DNA of 33,255 nucleotides, taken from assembly GCA_017547385.1 (NCBI GenBank), contig JAFYPU010000016.1, positions 1-33,255 of the forward strand. The letters are read 5' to 3'. This DNA is from Bacteroidaceae bacterium. Lineage in GTDB: Bacteria > Bacteroidota > Bacteroidia > Bacteroidales > Bacteroidaceae. The first letter of the stretch is position 1; each line of letters begins with the position of its first letter. Both the position numbers and the translations under genes were made by a program. Shown one piece after another: positions 24,401 to 31,253 of the stretch. Under the pieces are notes generated by a model. It saw only the letters and a program-made list of their open reading frames with translations. It was not told where the DNA came from and searched no databases.

Positions 24401-25164
24401 ACTTGATGGCACTCTTCCCCATGGATCAGATTTCTCCTGAAAGCGAATACTTCGTGCCTGCCGTTAATGCCCTTAAGCATCGTGGCGATGCCGCTACAGG
24501 TTGGTCAATGGGTTGGAAGGTTAACCTTTGGGCACGTGCTCAAGATGGTGACCATGCTCATATTATCATTAAGAACGCTCTGAAACACTCAACAACTTAT
24601 GGCACGGACCAGGGTCAGGGTGGTATCTACTACAACCTCTTCGACTCTCACGCACCATTCCAGATTGATGGTAACTTCGGTGTTTGCTCGGGTATGGCAG
24701 AAATGCTCATGCAAAGTGCTCACGGTTACGTTAACATCCTTCCCGCACTTCCCAAGGTTTGGAACAAGCAGGGTGAGGTTAAGGGTATGAAGGCCATGGG
24801 TAACTTCACCGTTGACTTCAATTGGAGTGCCGGCAAGTGTCAGCAAGTGCGCATTGTGAGCAATGCCGGTGCAGACCTCAAGGTGCGTTGTGCTCGTGGT
24901 GCAATGTCTATCGACAAGGCTCTTGTTACTGTGAATGGGGTGGAAGTTAAGACTGTTGTTGACGAAAACGGTATTGCAACAATCCCCTGTGCTAAGGATG
25001 ACGTTGTGGTGGTTGATTTTACTCAGGAGACAACCGGTATCAGCGGTGTCGCAACACAAGGTCAGAATGAAGACTCACTTTATGATCTCAGCGGCCGTCG
25101 TATTTCGGCATCTGCTGCAGGTCAAGTTTACATTCAAAACGGAGTGAAGAAGCTTTCAAAGTAA
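21478..25164 (+). CDS. secreted GH95-family glycosidase (probable alpha-L-fucosidase)
   Basis: The 1228-residue protein starts with a signal peptide (MKRFFLLFAAVMCASVCIWA). Residues about 22-390 form two modules without catalytic motifs that look like lectin-type beta domains (QQFQIIKNGTNYYLFSVGAQ; FYTMQNGKGGYVSLNP). The GH95 part follows from about 400, with YALPLGNGELGCMVFGG, W739-N-S-D-I-H, then N746-I-N748 and QMNYW; N746 and N748 fit the two catalytic-site asparagines of Bifidobacterium AfcA. E875 in EFSAEQHG is the probable general acid, H970-R-H-I-S-H and D1023 in AQDGDHA lie further on, then FQIDGNFG at 1061-1068. GH95 enzymes cleave alpha-1,2-fucose, some alpha-L-galactose. The last 35 residues (LYDLSGRR...VYIQNG) resemble a surface-sorting tail. 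No SusC/SusD genes are near. The ATG at 21478 is chosen for the signal peptide. Confidence 0.9.
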   Translation: MKRFFLLFAAVMCASVCIWADKVTDLSQLSNDKVYFIKSKRAFLLYSEAKASKLCASTGSAVGGVTQDLADPNQQFQIIKNGTNYYLFSVGAQKYVGQNGDLTANASAVLNITKESNASYPWKLCVGSQGLNSQTSGQTAEGVIVNSYTTADDGNCYYIEEAIPMAKTYVITVLGTEDATAGVIYDGQTYKNGNTIETTEVLKKAAFEAVAVAGKMPVVSVDGVNVYVSYFDEGTKFYTMQNGKGGYVSLNPAYMSDGAMTLSNSSVPADNRGLWAFVKVGSYYNVYNYSTGLAKVLGITGDEANARANMVAPDATTHSTKFAGTFKLGSSDPSYIKINGTSKWWNNRNNYLALWNTGSVTGDQGSMFYIKAVDATEFPDEYIHEISNITGVASFTPKNPNTLWYKTSAEASGVSYPWMEYALPLGNGELGCMVFGGVYHEEIQFNEKTLWSGPANTVGAGGGNRTFMNYGSVIVENKDAAIQKGVTDYVRYLDIEDGIAGVEFKNANGSKFVRKYLSSAPDQVIAAQYKAEGEDKMNLVFKLTPGSGIGAGDVVYADGTAYFTGAMTVKYAARLHVVANEGATVTTKDNGIVVENATEVTFYLKGATNFNGDMDVLNNYFTSETAADVNERTKAVVEAAVAKGYKSVEADHIADFNAITKRMTFDLGLSTPTVDTKTLIDNYYPNNSGANSTANDHLFLEQLYFHFGRYLAISSNRQPIAAPNNLQGIWNDRGTDSPWNSDIHTNINIQMNYWPTEITNLSDLHKPFVNFIIRGAQSTGWKNVGKQYNDGYGWSVLTESSLYNSMSTWGSNYLVANVWYTSHLWTHWRYTQDKEFLKKAFPVMWDCAKFWFHRLIEDRVVKDGTYVAPDEFSAEQHGNEKEDGTAHAQQMISYLFENLAEAIEILGVENTGLTAEDVEKLNLYLEKTDKGLHTEVYDGAWGNPFNGVKTGDVLLREWKYSPYSVGERGHRHISHLMALFPMDQISPESEYFVPAVNALKHRGDAATGWSMGWKVNLWARAQDGDHAHIIIKNALKHSTTYGTDQGQGGIYYNLFDSHAPFQIDGNFGVCSGMAEMLMQSAHGYVNILPALPKVWNKQGEVKGMKAMGNFTVDFNWSAGKCQQVRIVSNAGADLKVRCARGAMSIDKALVTVNGVEVKTVVDENGIATIPCAKDDVVVVDFTQETTGISGVATQGQNEDSLYDLSGRRISASAAGQVYIQNGVKKLSK

Positions 25165-25183
25165 TTTTCACTGATAAATAATG

Positions 25184-25215
25184 TGAGGGGGCGCAAATGT
25201 ATTTGCGCCCCCTCA
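25184..25215 (+). terminator. terminator of the GH95 gene
   Basis: TGAGGGGGCGCAAAT (25184-25198) is the exact reverse complement of ATTTGCGCCCCCTCA (25201-25215), with only GT between, so the real loop must open a few A-T pairs. It lies 20 bp past the stop codon. The T-run is weak (TTGTATAT), but the stem is very strong. Confidence 0.85.
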
Positions 25216-25400
25216 TTGTATATACGTGTTTCACAGTAATGGATAACCCTTAAGCGTCTGCAGTTTACTAAATAGTGTTTTGTTATTGGTGGCGCTTCCC
25301 TTCTTAATGTTTATCCTGTTTTAAGGTGATTATGGTGGGAAACATTGAGTTGCTTTCAGGTAGAGCGTGATACCACAAGCTATCAGATGGAATAAGAATG

Positions 25401-25429
25401 AAAAATGCTTGCCGGAAAACGACAAGCAT
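25401..25429 (-). terminator. terminator of truA
   Basis: On the minus strand ATGCTTG (25429-25423) and CAAGCAT (25411-25405) form a 7-bp stem with an 11-base loop, followed by TTTTCATTC. It is 70 bp past the truA stop codon. Confidence 0.65.
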
Positions 25430-25498
25430 ATACGTATTGATTTATATGTCTTTCGGAACTTCTCCCATGGCATTTGCTCCTCTCGTTTCTTGTAGGGG

Positions 25499-26290
25499 TT
25501 ATAGCTCAAAAATATCCTCCGGATAAGTGATGTTGACCAATGATAGTGCATTACCCGGTACAGATTCTCCGGCAGCAGCGCGGCTTTTGCTGTTGATTAC
25601 ATCGGCAAACTGATTTTGGCTCATGCGTCCTCTGCCCACTTCCAAGAGTGTTCCAACAACTGCGCGTACCATGTTACGCAGAAAGCGATCAGCTGTTATT
25701 TCAAAGCGATAATATCCCGGCTCAAGTTCCACCCATTTTGCATGACTGACGCGGCAGATATTGGTCTTTACGTCAGTGTGCAACTTGCTGAAGCTTGTGA
25801 AGTCGTCAGCAGTCAGCAGTTGGGCTGCCGCAGCGTTCATCGCAACGAAATCGGGATGAAAATGCAACCGCATGGCATAGTGGCGCAGAAATGGGTTCTT
25901 TCCGGTGTAAACGTGATAATGGTATGTGCGAGATGTGGCATCAAAACGAGCATGCGCCTTCTCTTTGACAGGGCGAACATTCTGCACTGCAATGTCCGGG
26001 GGAAGCAATCTGTTTAGTTTGTCTGTGAGTTGCTTGAGGCGTTGACATAGCTCTTCTTTCTGTTCTGTTTCTTTCCACTCATCAAAAAGCGTGGTCTCAA
26101 AATGAGCTGTCATCTTGGCAGCATGCACTCCAGTGTCCGTACGTCCTGCTCCTGTTGTTTCGATGGGAGTGCGCAACAAGGTGCTCAGCGCCTCGTTCAA
26201 CTTTTGTTGTACGCTGATAGCATTGGGCTGTACTTGCCATCCATGATAAGCAGTGCCGTCGTAGGAAAATTGAATAAAGTATCTGGACAT
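25499..26290 (-). CDS. truA: tRNA pseudouridine(38-40) synthase
   Basis: TruA makes pseudouridine at positions 38-40 in the anticodon arm of tRNAs. The start MSRYFIQFSYDGTAYHGWQ at 26290 gives 263 residues, normal for the family; the frame is open further upstream but has no family resemblance. The catalytic motif GAGRTDTGVHA carries D52. Other family segments are ARFDATSRTYHYHVYTGKNPF, the FTSFSKLHTDVKTN region, and RFLRNMVRAVVGTLLEVGRG. It lies downstream of the ribosomal protein operon on the same strand, separated by a terminator, and has its own terminator. Confidence 0.95.
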   Translation of the reverse strand: MSRYFIQFSYDGTAYHGWQVQPNAISVQQKLNEALSTLLRTPIETTGAGRTDTGVHAAKMTAHFETTLFDEWKETEQKEELCQRLKQLTDKLNRLLPPDIAVQNVRPVKEKAHARFDATSRTYHYHVYTGKNPFLRHYAMRLHFHPDFVAMNAAAAQLLTADDFTSFSKLHTDVKTNICRVSHAKWVELEPGYYRFEITADRFLRNMVRAVVGTLLEVGRGRMSQNQFADVINSKSRAAAGESVPGNALSLVNITYPEDIFEL

Positions 26291-26415
26291 ATATTCTGTT
26301 TTTTTTGAGAGAAGAAGAGCGAGTGTTTTGTTTCTAATGGGGGAAGTCTTAATCTTTCGCTTGCTATCTGTGTATTTCATGTCAAAAACATAAGACTTCA
26401 GACTTAAAACAAAAG

Positions 26416-26449
26416 AATGCGCCATCCCTCAACTGAGGAACAGCGCATT
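26416..26449 (-). terminator. terminator of the rpsF-rpsR-rplI operon
   Basis: On the minus strand AATGCGC (26449-26443) pairs with GCGCATT (26422-26416), and CCTCA/GAGG forms an inner stem. CTTTTGTTTT follows. A second small hairpin, ATGCAGG-TTTT-CCTGCAT, at 26470-26487 lies between it and the rplI stop codon. Confidence 0.75.
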
Positions 26450-26495
26450 GTCTTATGCTTTTCCGAAGAATGCAGGTTTTCCTGCATAGGATGGA

Positions 26496-26945
26496 TTAAG
26501 CTTCTTCTGCTACTACCTCGAAAGGAATTTCCACAGAAACTTCCTTGTGGAGTTTCACGGTAGCAGTGTAAGCACCAACTTCCTTCACGTCCTTCAGAAC
26601 AATCTTCTTGCGATCGATGTCGAAGTTGAGTTTCTTCAATTCGTCAGCGATGTGGAGGCTGTTAACCGAACCGTAGATAGCACCAGTGGCGCTAACCTTA
26701 GTAGCGATTTTGATGGTTTCGATAGCTCCGAGCTGTTCGCCCAGGGCGATAGCGTCGTTCTTAATCTTTTCGAGCTTGTGAGCGCGTTGCTTCAGTTCTT
26801 CAGCAAGCATCTTCTTAGCCGAAACGGAGGCGATGACAGCCTTTCCGGTGGGGATGAGGTAATTGCGACCGTATCCGTCTTTCACGGTAACGATGTCGTT
26901 CTTATAACCCAAGCCGATAACGTCTTCTTTCAGTATGATTTCCAT
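26496..26945 (-). CDS. rplI: 50S ribosomal protein L9
   Basis: L9 binds 23S rRNA near the base of the L1 stalk. The 149-residue product begins MEIILKEDVIGLGYKNDIVTV and continues with the hallmark VKDGYGRNYLIPTGKA, the N-terminal rRNA-binding domain. A long central helix (KMLAEELKQRAHKLEKIKND) connects to the C-terminal domain with ATGAIYGSVNSLHIADELKK. It is the last gene of the rpsF-rpsR-rplI operon, 18 bp after rpsR, an order common across bacteria. Confidence 0.97.
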   Translation of the reverse strand: MEIILKEDVIGLGYKNDIVTVKDGYGRNYLIPTGKAVIASVSAKKMLAEELKQRAHKLEKIKNDAIALGEQLGAIETIKIATKVSATGAIYGSVNSLHIADELKKLNFDIDRKKIVLKDVKEVGAYTATVKLHKEVSVEIPFEVVAEEA

Positions 26946-26963
26946 ATTTGTTCCTCCTTTTTA

Positions 26964-27227
26964 TTATTTCATCAAATCGGTTACGAAGGGGAGCAAAGCC
27001 AAGTGGCGAGCTCTTTTCACTGCCTGTGCCACACGACGCTGGTATTTCAGCGATGTGCCGGTGATGCGACGGGGAAGGATTTTGCCCTGCTCGTTCAAGA
27101 ACTTCTTGAGGAATTCGGGATCCTTGTAGTCTACATACTTAATTCCGCTCTTCTTGAAACGGCAGTACTTTTTCTTCTTAACGTCAACAGTGGGCGGGGT
27201 CAAATATCTGATTTCTGATTGTGCCAT
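26964..27227 (-). CDS. rpsR: 30S ribosomal protein S18
   Basis: S18 pairs with S6 on the platform of the small subunit. The 87-residue product has the typical [22 protein letters not shown] and the ending [29 protein letters not shown]. Start MAQSEIRYL lies 3 bp after the rpsF stop codon, so the two are tightly coupled, matching the fact that S6 and S18 bind as a pair. Confidence 0.97.
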   Translation of the reverse strand: MAQSEIRYLTPPTVDVKKKKYCRFKKSGIKYVDYKDPEFLKKFLNEQGKILPRRITGTSLKYQRRVAQAVKRARHLALLPFVTDLMK

Positions 27228-27230
27228 TGC

Positions 27231-27572
27231 TTAGTCCTCCTTGTTTGATTTGTTATTACGACGCTTTTCGGCGTATTGCGCAGCATATTTTTCCAGTTTC
27301 ACAGTGAGGAAACGGATGATGCGCTCGTCACGACGGAAGCCAATTTCAAGCTTCTCAACAACTTGAGGCTCGGCTTTGAACTCAATGAGCTGGTAAAAAC
27401 CGGTGCTCTTCTTTTGGATGGGGTATGCCATTTTCTTCATGCCCCAGCTCTCTTCATTGATAATCTCAGCGCCTTGGGCAGCGAGAATACCCTTGAATTT
27501 TTCAACCGTTTCCTTCATCTGTTGGTCAGACAAAACGGGAGTCATAATGAAAACGGTTTCGTACTGATTCAT
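27231..27572 (-). CDS. rpsF: 30S ribosomal protein S6
   Basis: S6 binds 16S rRNA together with S18. The start [15 protein letters not shown] at 27572 gives 113 residues (an ATG one codon earlier is possible), a usual family length; the open frame further upstream covers the promoter region and is rejected. The family segments [20 protein letters not shown] and [20 protein letters not shown] are clear. A lysine/asparagine-rich tail ([10 protein letters not shown]) ends the protein. It is the first gene of the operon, with a near-perfect promoter 47 bp upstream. Confidence 0.96.
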   Translation of the reverse strand: MNQYETVFIMTPVLSDQQMKETVEKFKGILAAQGAEIINEESWGMKKMAYPIQKKSTGFYQLIEFKAEPQVVEKLEIGFRRDERIIRFLTVKLEKYAAQYAEKRRNNKSNKED

Positions 27573-27618
27573 CATAAGTAATTGATAAATTGGTTTGGTT
27601 ATTTGCAAAATTGCGGGG

Positions 27619-27650
27619 CAAAGTTAGGTATTATTATGCTAATGACCAAA
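27619..27650 (-). promoter_or_regulatory. promoter of rpsF-rpsR-rplI
   Basis: On the minus strand TAACTTTG (27626-27619) and TTTG (27650-27647) are 20 bp apart, matching the Bacteroidota consensus. The predicted leader is only about 40 bases. Confidence 0.8.
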
Positions 27651-27753
27651 CATGTGCATCAGAAAAGTTGAGATAATGTGCAGAGATAGGCTGATTTAGT
27701 ATCAATGCTATAGTGGCTTTGTAGAAAAAACGTTACAAAAAGAGGGGTAAAGT

Positions 27754-28971
27754 TTATCTGACAAAAGGGTGCGGCGGAAGCACGTCCCATCGTCCGCGAG
27801 TGAAATCAGGAATACTGACAGGCCGGCTTCCGTTGCGTGCCGAGATTTCTGAGAGTTCGGCAATGCAAGACCATTCAGCGGCATCATAAGCGTCGATGTC
27901 GAGCGGAAGTCCCTGTTGCAGACAGTGGATAAGGCGTGAATCCATGGCGTAGTTCATTTCGTTGGGAACGCCGGTGCGGTGCCCTTCTTCCCACAGACGA
28001 GCGGCTTCTCCCTTGAAAAACTCCTTGGCTTTCAGTTCTGCTTCTTCGCCTTGCAAACTTTCTTTTGAGTTGAGCTGTAGGGTGGGAGTGGGGTATTTCT
28101 GCAAAAAACCATGTGTGCCGCAAACCGTTTGCAGACGGTTGTAAGGACGCGGTGTTGTAACATCGAGTTGCAGCAGAATGCTCTTCCCTTTGATGGTGCG
28201 TATCAATGTGTTGTTTACCTTGCAAATGGTATTTCCGCGCATCGCGGTTTCCGAGGTCATCGATACCAGATAATCCATTCTGTCGCCTCTGTGCAGGTTG
28301 AGCAACCAACCAATGGGACCCATGCCGTGCGTGGGGTAGGGGTTGCCCTCGTGCAGGCTGCAGTTGTGTGTCATCCACGAGTAAGAGCCGTATTTCCCTT
28401 CGTCTGCCTCTCCGAAGTAGTCCATCAGGTTGTGGATGTAAGCACCTTCACAGTGCGTGATCTCTCCCAGGAGTCCTTCCTTCAGAATGTTGTAGGTGGA
28501 GATAGAGAATTGGTCGTAGCAGCAATTCTCGGTCATGAAAAGGTGGCGTTGCGTGCGCTCGGCGGTTTCGATAAGGCGGTGGCATTCTTCCACTGTGGTG
28601 GCAGCCGGCACTTCCACGGCTACGTGCTTTCCATGGTTTAAGGCTTCGATGGCCATTTCGCAGTGCGTGCTCCAGTCAGTGCAGATATACAATAAATCAA
28701 TGTCTGCACACGCGCAGATGTCTCTCCATCCTTCTGCACCGAGGCAAGTTTGGGCGATGGGGCGCCCCGAGCGCATCAATGCCTCGTTGGCAGCATTCAG
28801 TTTTTCCTCATCCACGTCAGCCAACATGCGGATTTCAGCTCCTTTGATGTTGACATATCGCTCCAGTGTTTTCATGCCTCTTCTGCCTAATCCCACAAGG
28901 CCGATGCGAACCAGCGGGATGGGCGGGCAGGATAGGGCCAGTACATGAGGTGAATGAGTGTTGTTTGTCAT
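27754..28971 (-). CDS. Gfo/Idh/MocA-family protein, GH109-like (NAD-dependent glycosidase type)
   Basis: The 405-residue product has an N-terminal Rossmann fold with G24-L-V-G-L-G29 for NAD binding, the catalytic-region EVPAAT at 120-125, ENCCY at 148-152, and GNPYPTHGMGPIGW near 209-222, followed by NLHRGDRMDYLVSM. These segments are those of GH109, whose founding member from Elizabethkingia removes alpha-N-acetylgalactosamine with NAD as a bound cofactor. GH109 proteins usually carry an export signal; here the first 20 residues (MTNNTHSPHVLALSCPPIPL) do not form a clear one, so the protein may be cytoplasmic or the start may be misjudged. Other Gfo/Idh/MocA oxidoreductases are the alternative. 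It is a single-gene unit with its own -7 element at 29003. Confidence 0.85.
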   Translation of the reverse strand: MTNNTHSPHVLALSCPPIPLVRIGLVGLGRRGMKTLERYVNIKGAEIRMLADVDEEKLNAANEALMRSGRPIAQTCLGAEGWRDICACADIDLLYICTDWSTHCEMAIEALNHGKHVAVEVPAATTVEECHRLIETAERTQRHLFMTENCCYDQFSISTYNILKEGLLGEITHCEGAYIHNLMDYFGEADEGKYGSYSWMTHNCSLHEGNPYPTHGMGPIGWLLNLHRGDRMDYLVSMTSETAMRGNTICKVNNTLIRTIKGKSILLQLDVTTPRPYNRLQTVCGTHGFLQKYPTPTLQLNSKESLQGEEAELKAKEFFKGEAARLWEEGHRTGVPNEMNYAMDSRLIHCLQQGLPLDIDAYDAAEWSCIAELSEISARNGSRPVSIPDFTRGRWDVLPPHPFVR

Positions 28972-29002
28972 GAAGCGATTTGAACTTTTTGGGTTGTGGT
29001 TG

Positions 29003-29010
29003 CAAAGATA
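29003..29010 (-). promoter_or_regulatory. -7 element of the GH109-like gene
   Basis: TATCTTTG on the minus strand (29010-29003) fits TAnnTTTG and lies 32 bp before the start codon. There is no TTTG at the -33 position; that place is taken by the terminator hairpin of the upstream gene. Confidence 0.55.
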
Positions 29011-29015
29011 AGCAA

Positions 29016-29046
29016 AGAGGACACATCTGTAATAAATGTGTCCTCT
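29016..29046. terminator. terminator of the L31 gene, potentially bidirectional
   Basis: AGAGGACACAT (29016-29026) and ATGTGTCCTCT (29036-29046) form a perfect 11-bp stem with a 9-base loop. On the minus strand TTGCTTATCTTT follows, ending L31 transcription 41 bp after its stop. On the plus strand a run of nine T follows, so it would work in that direction too. Confidence 0.88.
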
Positions 29047-29087
29047 GTTTTTTTTAATAATCCTTTTCAGGATTGTGGTATCTCTGC

Positions 29088-29342
29088 TTACTTCTTGCGA
29101 GACTGAGCGTAGCGGCTCATGAACTTGTCTACGCGGCCGGCAGTGTCCACCAACTTGGACTTTCCGGTGTAGAAGGGGTGAGAAGTGCTTGAGATTTCAA
29201 GCTTTACTACGGGATAAGTTTCGCCCTCGAACTCAACGGTGTCGTTGGTCTTGCAAGTAGAGCGAGAAAGGAACATGTCGCCGTTACTCATGTCTTTGAA
29301 CACAACGGGGCGATAGTTCTCGGGATGGATACCTTTTTTCAT
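29088..29342 (-). CDS. rpmE2: 50S ribosomal protein L31, type B
   Basis: The 84-residue product starts [20 protein letters not shown] and contains [20 protein letters not shown] and [14 protein letters not shown], the features of L31. It lacks the CxxC zinc-ribbon cysteines of type A L31; the one cysteine lies in STCKT. Its length is typical for type B. The ATG at 29342 is chosen because the family start is exact and a consensus promoter lies just upstream; the open frame to 29573 is not supported. It is a single-gene transcript. Confidence 0.96.
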   Translation of the reverse strand: MKKGIHPENYRPVVFKDMSNGDMFLSRSTCKTNDTVEFEGETYPVVKLEISSTSHPFYTGKSKLVDTAGRVDKFMSRYAQSRKK

Positions 29343-29379
29343 AATTGCTATAGCTTTTTTTGTTTGTTGTCTATCGTAA

Positions 29380-29397
29380 AATTGTTTGGTAACAATT
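29380..29397 (-). other. short hairpin in the L31 leader
   Basis: AATTGTT and AACAATT form a perfect 7-bp inverted repeat around TGGT, about 15 bases into the predicted transcript. It could be an RNA hairpin or a protein-binding palindrome; in other bacteria type-B L31 genes are often controlled by Zur, but nothing here proves that. Confidence 0.4.
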
Positions 29398-29419
29398 GTG
29401 TAATGGGCTAAATCGGTTG

Positions 29420-29451
29420 CAAAAGTACAATATTCTTTTGAAGCAGACAAA
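29420..29451 (-). promoter_or_regulatory. promoter of the L31 gene
   Basis: On the minus strand TACTTTTG (29427-29420) and TTTG (29451-29448) are 20 bp apart, fitting the Bacteroidota consensus. The leader would be about 70 bases. Confidence 0.78.
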
Positions 29452-29570
29452 GTCTTCGCCTGTTTTTTTGAGAAACTTGCTTTTGTGTGATGGATGAGAT
29501 GTGCAAGATAAGGACCGGTTGGCGGCTTATTGTCACGTTTCTTGCGTTTTTCGGTAATCATCAGCAAAAG

Positions 29571-29606
29571 CAAGAAGCAACAACCCCATTTGGCTGTTGC
29601 TTCTTG
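29571..29606 (-). terminator. terminator of rpmH
   Basis: On the minus strand CAAGAAGCAACA (29606-29595) pairs with TGTTGCTTCTTG (29582-29571), a perfect 12-bp stem, followed by CTTTTGCTG. It begins 27 bp past the rpmH stop codon. Confidence 0.88.
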
Positions 29607-29633
29607 TGTATGTCTGTATAACTTTAGCTCGGA

Positions 29634-29792
29634 TTATTTCTTTCCGTGTACTTCGTCGGATACAGTGAGCTTTTTGCGGCCCTTGGCGCGACGTGAAGCG
29701 AGTACGCGACGGCCATTGGCAGTCTGCATGCGTTTGCGGAAACCGTGCTTGTTGTTTCTCTTGCGATTGTGAGGTTGGAATGTTCTTTTCAT
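29634..29792 (-). CDS. rpmH: 50S ribosomal protein L34
   Basis: This small gene encodes 52 residues: [20 protein letters not shown], then [20 protein letters not shown], then [12 protein letters not shown]. The first 44 residues are the highly conserved L34 sequence. The short acidic-basic tail SDEVHGKK is a mild extension. The gene is usually near dnaA in other bacteria, but here it stands alone with its own promoter and terminator, between L31 and trpS, as in other Bacteroidota. Confidence 0.97.
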   Translation of the reverse strand: MKRTFQPHNRKRNNKHGFRKRMQTANGRRVLASRRAKGRKKLTVSDEVHGKK

Positions 29793-29872
29793 GATTATAT
29801 CTTTTATTATTTTTGTTTCAAGAGATGTAATTGTGTTTTTGCCTCACGGCAGTGGTACACTTTTACGGGCTG

Positions 29873-29903
29873 CAAAGGTAGAAACTTTTTTGTAACCGAC
29901 AAA
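29873..29903 (-). promoter_or_regulatory. promoter of rpmH
   Basis: On the minus strand TACCTTTG (29880-29873) and TTTG (29903-29900) are 19 bp apart, matching the Bacteroidota consensus. The predicted leader is about 75 bases. The -33 box lies just before the trpS stop region. Confidence 0.78.
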
Positions 29904-29921
29904 CTAATTTGCCGAAACTTT

Positions 29922-31010
29922 TTATCCAAAGCGCTTTGCTTGTTCGGCAATCAGCTCTGCGTCGTCAAAATAGTTGATACGCATGGCGCGGCGCACATCG
30001 TCCAGTGTCTGCGCTGCCACTTCGCGTGCGGCTTCCGAACCTTTGCGCAGCATGTCATAGATGGCAGGGATGTCTTTCTCAAACTCCTTGCGGCGGTTGC
30101 GGATGGGTTCGAGCTCGGCTTGCAAGATGTTGAGCAGAAAACGCTTCACCTTCATGTCACCCAAGCCTCCGCGCTGATAGTGTGCTTTCAGCTCGTCCAG
30201 CGAGTTATATTCCGGATTATACAAGCCGAAGTGTTCGGGCTTACAGAAAGCATCCAGATAAGTAAACACCGTATTGCCCTCGATGTGTCCCGGATCGCTT
30301 ACGTTGATGTGCAAGGGGTCGGTATACATCGACATCACTTTTTTCTTTACATCCTCTTCCGTGTCCGACAGATAGATGCAGTTGCCCAGCGATTTCGACA
30401 TCTTGGCCTTGCCGTCAGTGCCCGGCAAGCGCAGGCAAGCATTGTTTTGTGGCAGCATGATGTTGGGCTCCACCAGCGTTTCCCCATAGATGTGGTTGAA
30501 GCGGCGCACAATCTCGGTGGCTTGTTCAATCATGGGTTTTTGGTCTTCGCCGGCCGGAACGGTCGTGGCGCGGAAAGCCGTGATGTCGGCAGCTTGCGAA
30601 ATGGGATAAGTGAAGAAGCCCACCGGAATGCTGCTTTCGAAACCGCGCATTTGAATTTCTGTCTTCACAGTCGGATTGCGTTGCAAGCGGCTCACGCTTA
30701 CCAGGTTCATGAAGTAGAAAGCTAATTCGCAGAGTTCCGGAATCTGACTCTGTATGAAGAGCGTAACCTTTTCAGGGTCGAGACCGCATGCCAAGTAGTC
30801 GAGAGCCACTTCCACCACGTTTTGGCGCACCTTCTCAGGGTTCTCCATGTTGTCGGTGAGTGCTTGGGCGTCGGCCACAAACACAAACATGCGTTGGTAA
30901 TCGCCTTCGTTTTGCAACTCGATGCGGCGGCGCAACGAGCCAACATAGTGACCTATGTGCAGGCGGCCTGTGGGACGGTCGCCGGTAAGGATGATCTTGT
31001 TTGAAGACAT
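29922..31010 (-). CDS. trpS: tryptophanyl-tRNA synthetase
   Basis: The enzyme charges tRNA-Trp with tryptophan using ATP. The start [20 protein letters not shown] at 31010 gives 362 residues. The class I signatures are H18-I-G-H21 in [11 protein letters not shown] and K203-M-S-K-S in [35 protein letters not shown] and [10 protein letters not shown] are also typical of the family. The open frame to 31097 covers the promoter and is rejected. It forms a single-gene unit; the -7 element lies 45 bp upstream. Confidence 0.96.
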   Translation of the reverse strand: MSSNKIILTGDRPTGRLHIGHYVGSLRRRIELQNEGDYQRMFVFVADAQALTDNMENPEKVRQNVVEVALDYLACGLDPEKVTLFIQSQIPELCELAFYFMNLVSVSRLQRNPTVKTEIQMRGFESSIPVGFFTYPISQAADITAFRATTVPAGEDQKPMIEQATEIVRRFNHIYGETLVEPNIMLPQNNACLRLPGTDGKAKMSKSLGNCIYLSDTEEDVKKKVMSMYTDPLHINVSDPGHIEGNTVFTYLDAFCKPEHFGLYNPEYNSLDELKAHYQRGGLGDMKVKRFLLNILQAELEPIRNRRKEFEKDIPAIYDMLRKGSEAAREVAAQTLDDVRRAMRINYFDDAELIAEQAKRFG

Positions 31011-31054
31011 ATATATAATAATGTATGAAGTTACGTAACTTGTTTTTGTGGTCG

Positions 31055-31062
31055 CAAAGGTA
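31055..31062 (-). promoter_or_regulatory. -7 element of trpS
   Basis: TACCTTTG on the minus strand (31062-31055) is a good -7 element. There is no TTTG at the matching -33 place, which falls inside the left arm of the inverted repeat that starts at 31070. Confidence 0.6.
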
Positions 31063-31069
31063 GTGCTTT

Positions 31070-31175
31070 TAACGTGAGTTCGGTATAAGAAATTCAAGAA
31101 AAAAACCTGAAATGAATATTGAAATCATTGATAAAAGTAGGTTAATTGCGTAAAACTTATACCGAACTCACGTTA
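31070..31175. repeat. 106-bp MITE-like element with perfect 20-bp inverted ends
   Basis: TAACGTGAGTTCGGTATAAG (31070-31089) is repeated exactly in inverted form at 31156-31175, with 66 bp of A-rich sequence between. No open reading frame lies inside. The layout is that of a miniature inverted-repeat element, or of a very long-looped hairpin. No obvious target-site duplication is visible at the edges. Confidence 0.65.
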
Positions 31176-31253
31176 TATAGAAGTTTTTTTGATACAGAGC
31201 CTCATTTCATAACCCCCAAATGATGTTTTTGGTTTTATTGATAATATTGTTAT

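Larger units (their letters stand above)
25165..25498. other. convergent intergenic region between the GH95 gene and truA
   Basis: This region contains one terminator for each flanking gene, listed separately. No coding sequence is supported; a 73-residue open frame that overlaps the end of truA has no recognisable features. Confidence 0.55.

Noticed and set aside
25330-25551. 73-codon minus-strand frame over the end of truA
   Set aside because: It overlaps the truA 3' end and the truA terminator and has no recognisable motif.
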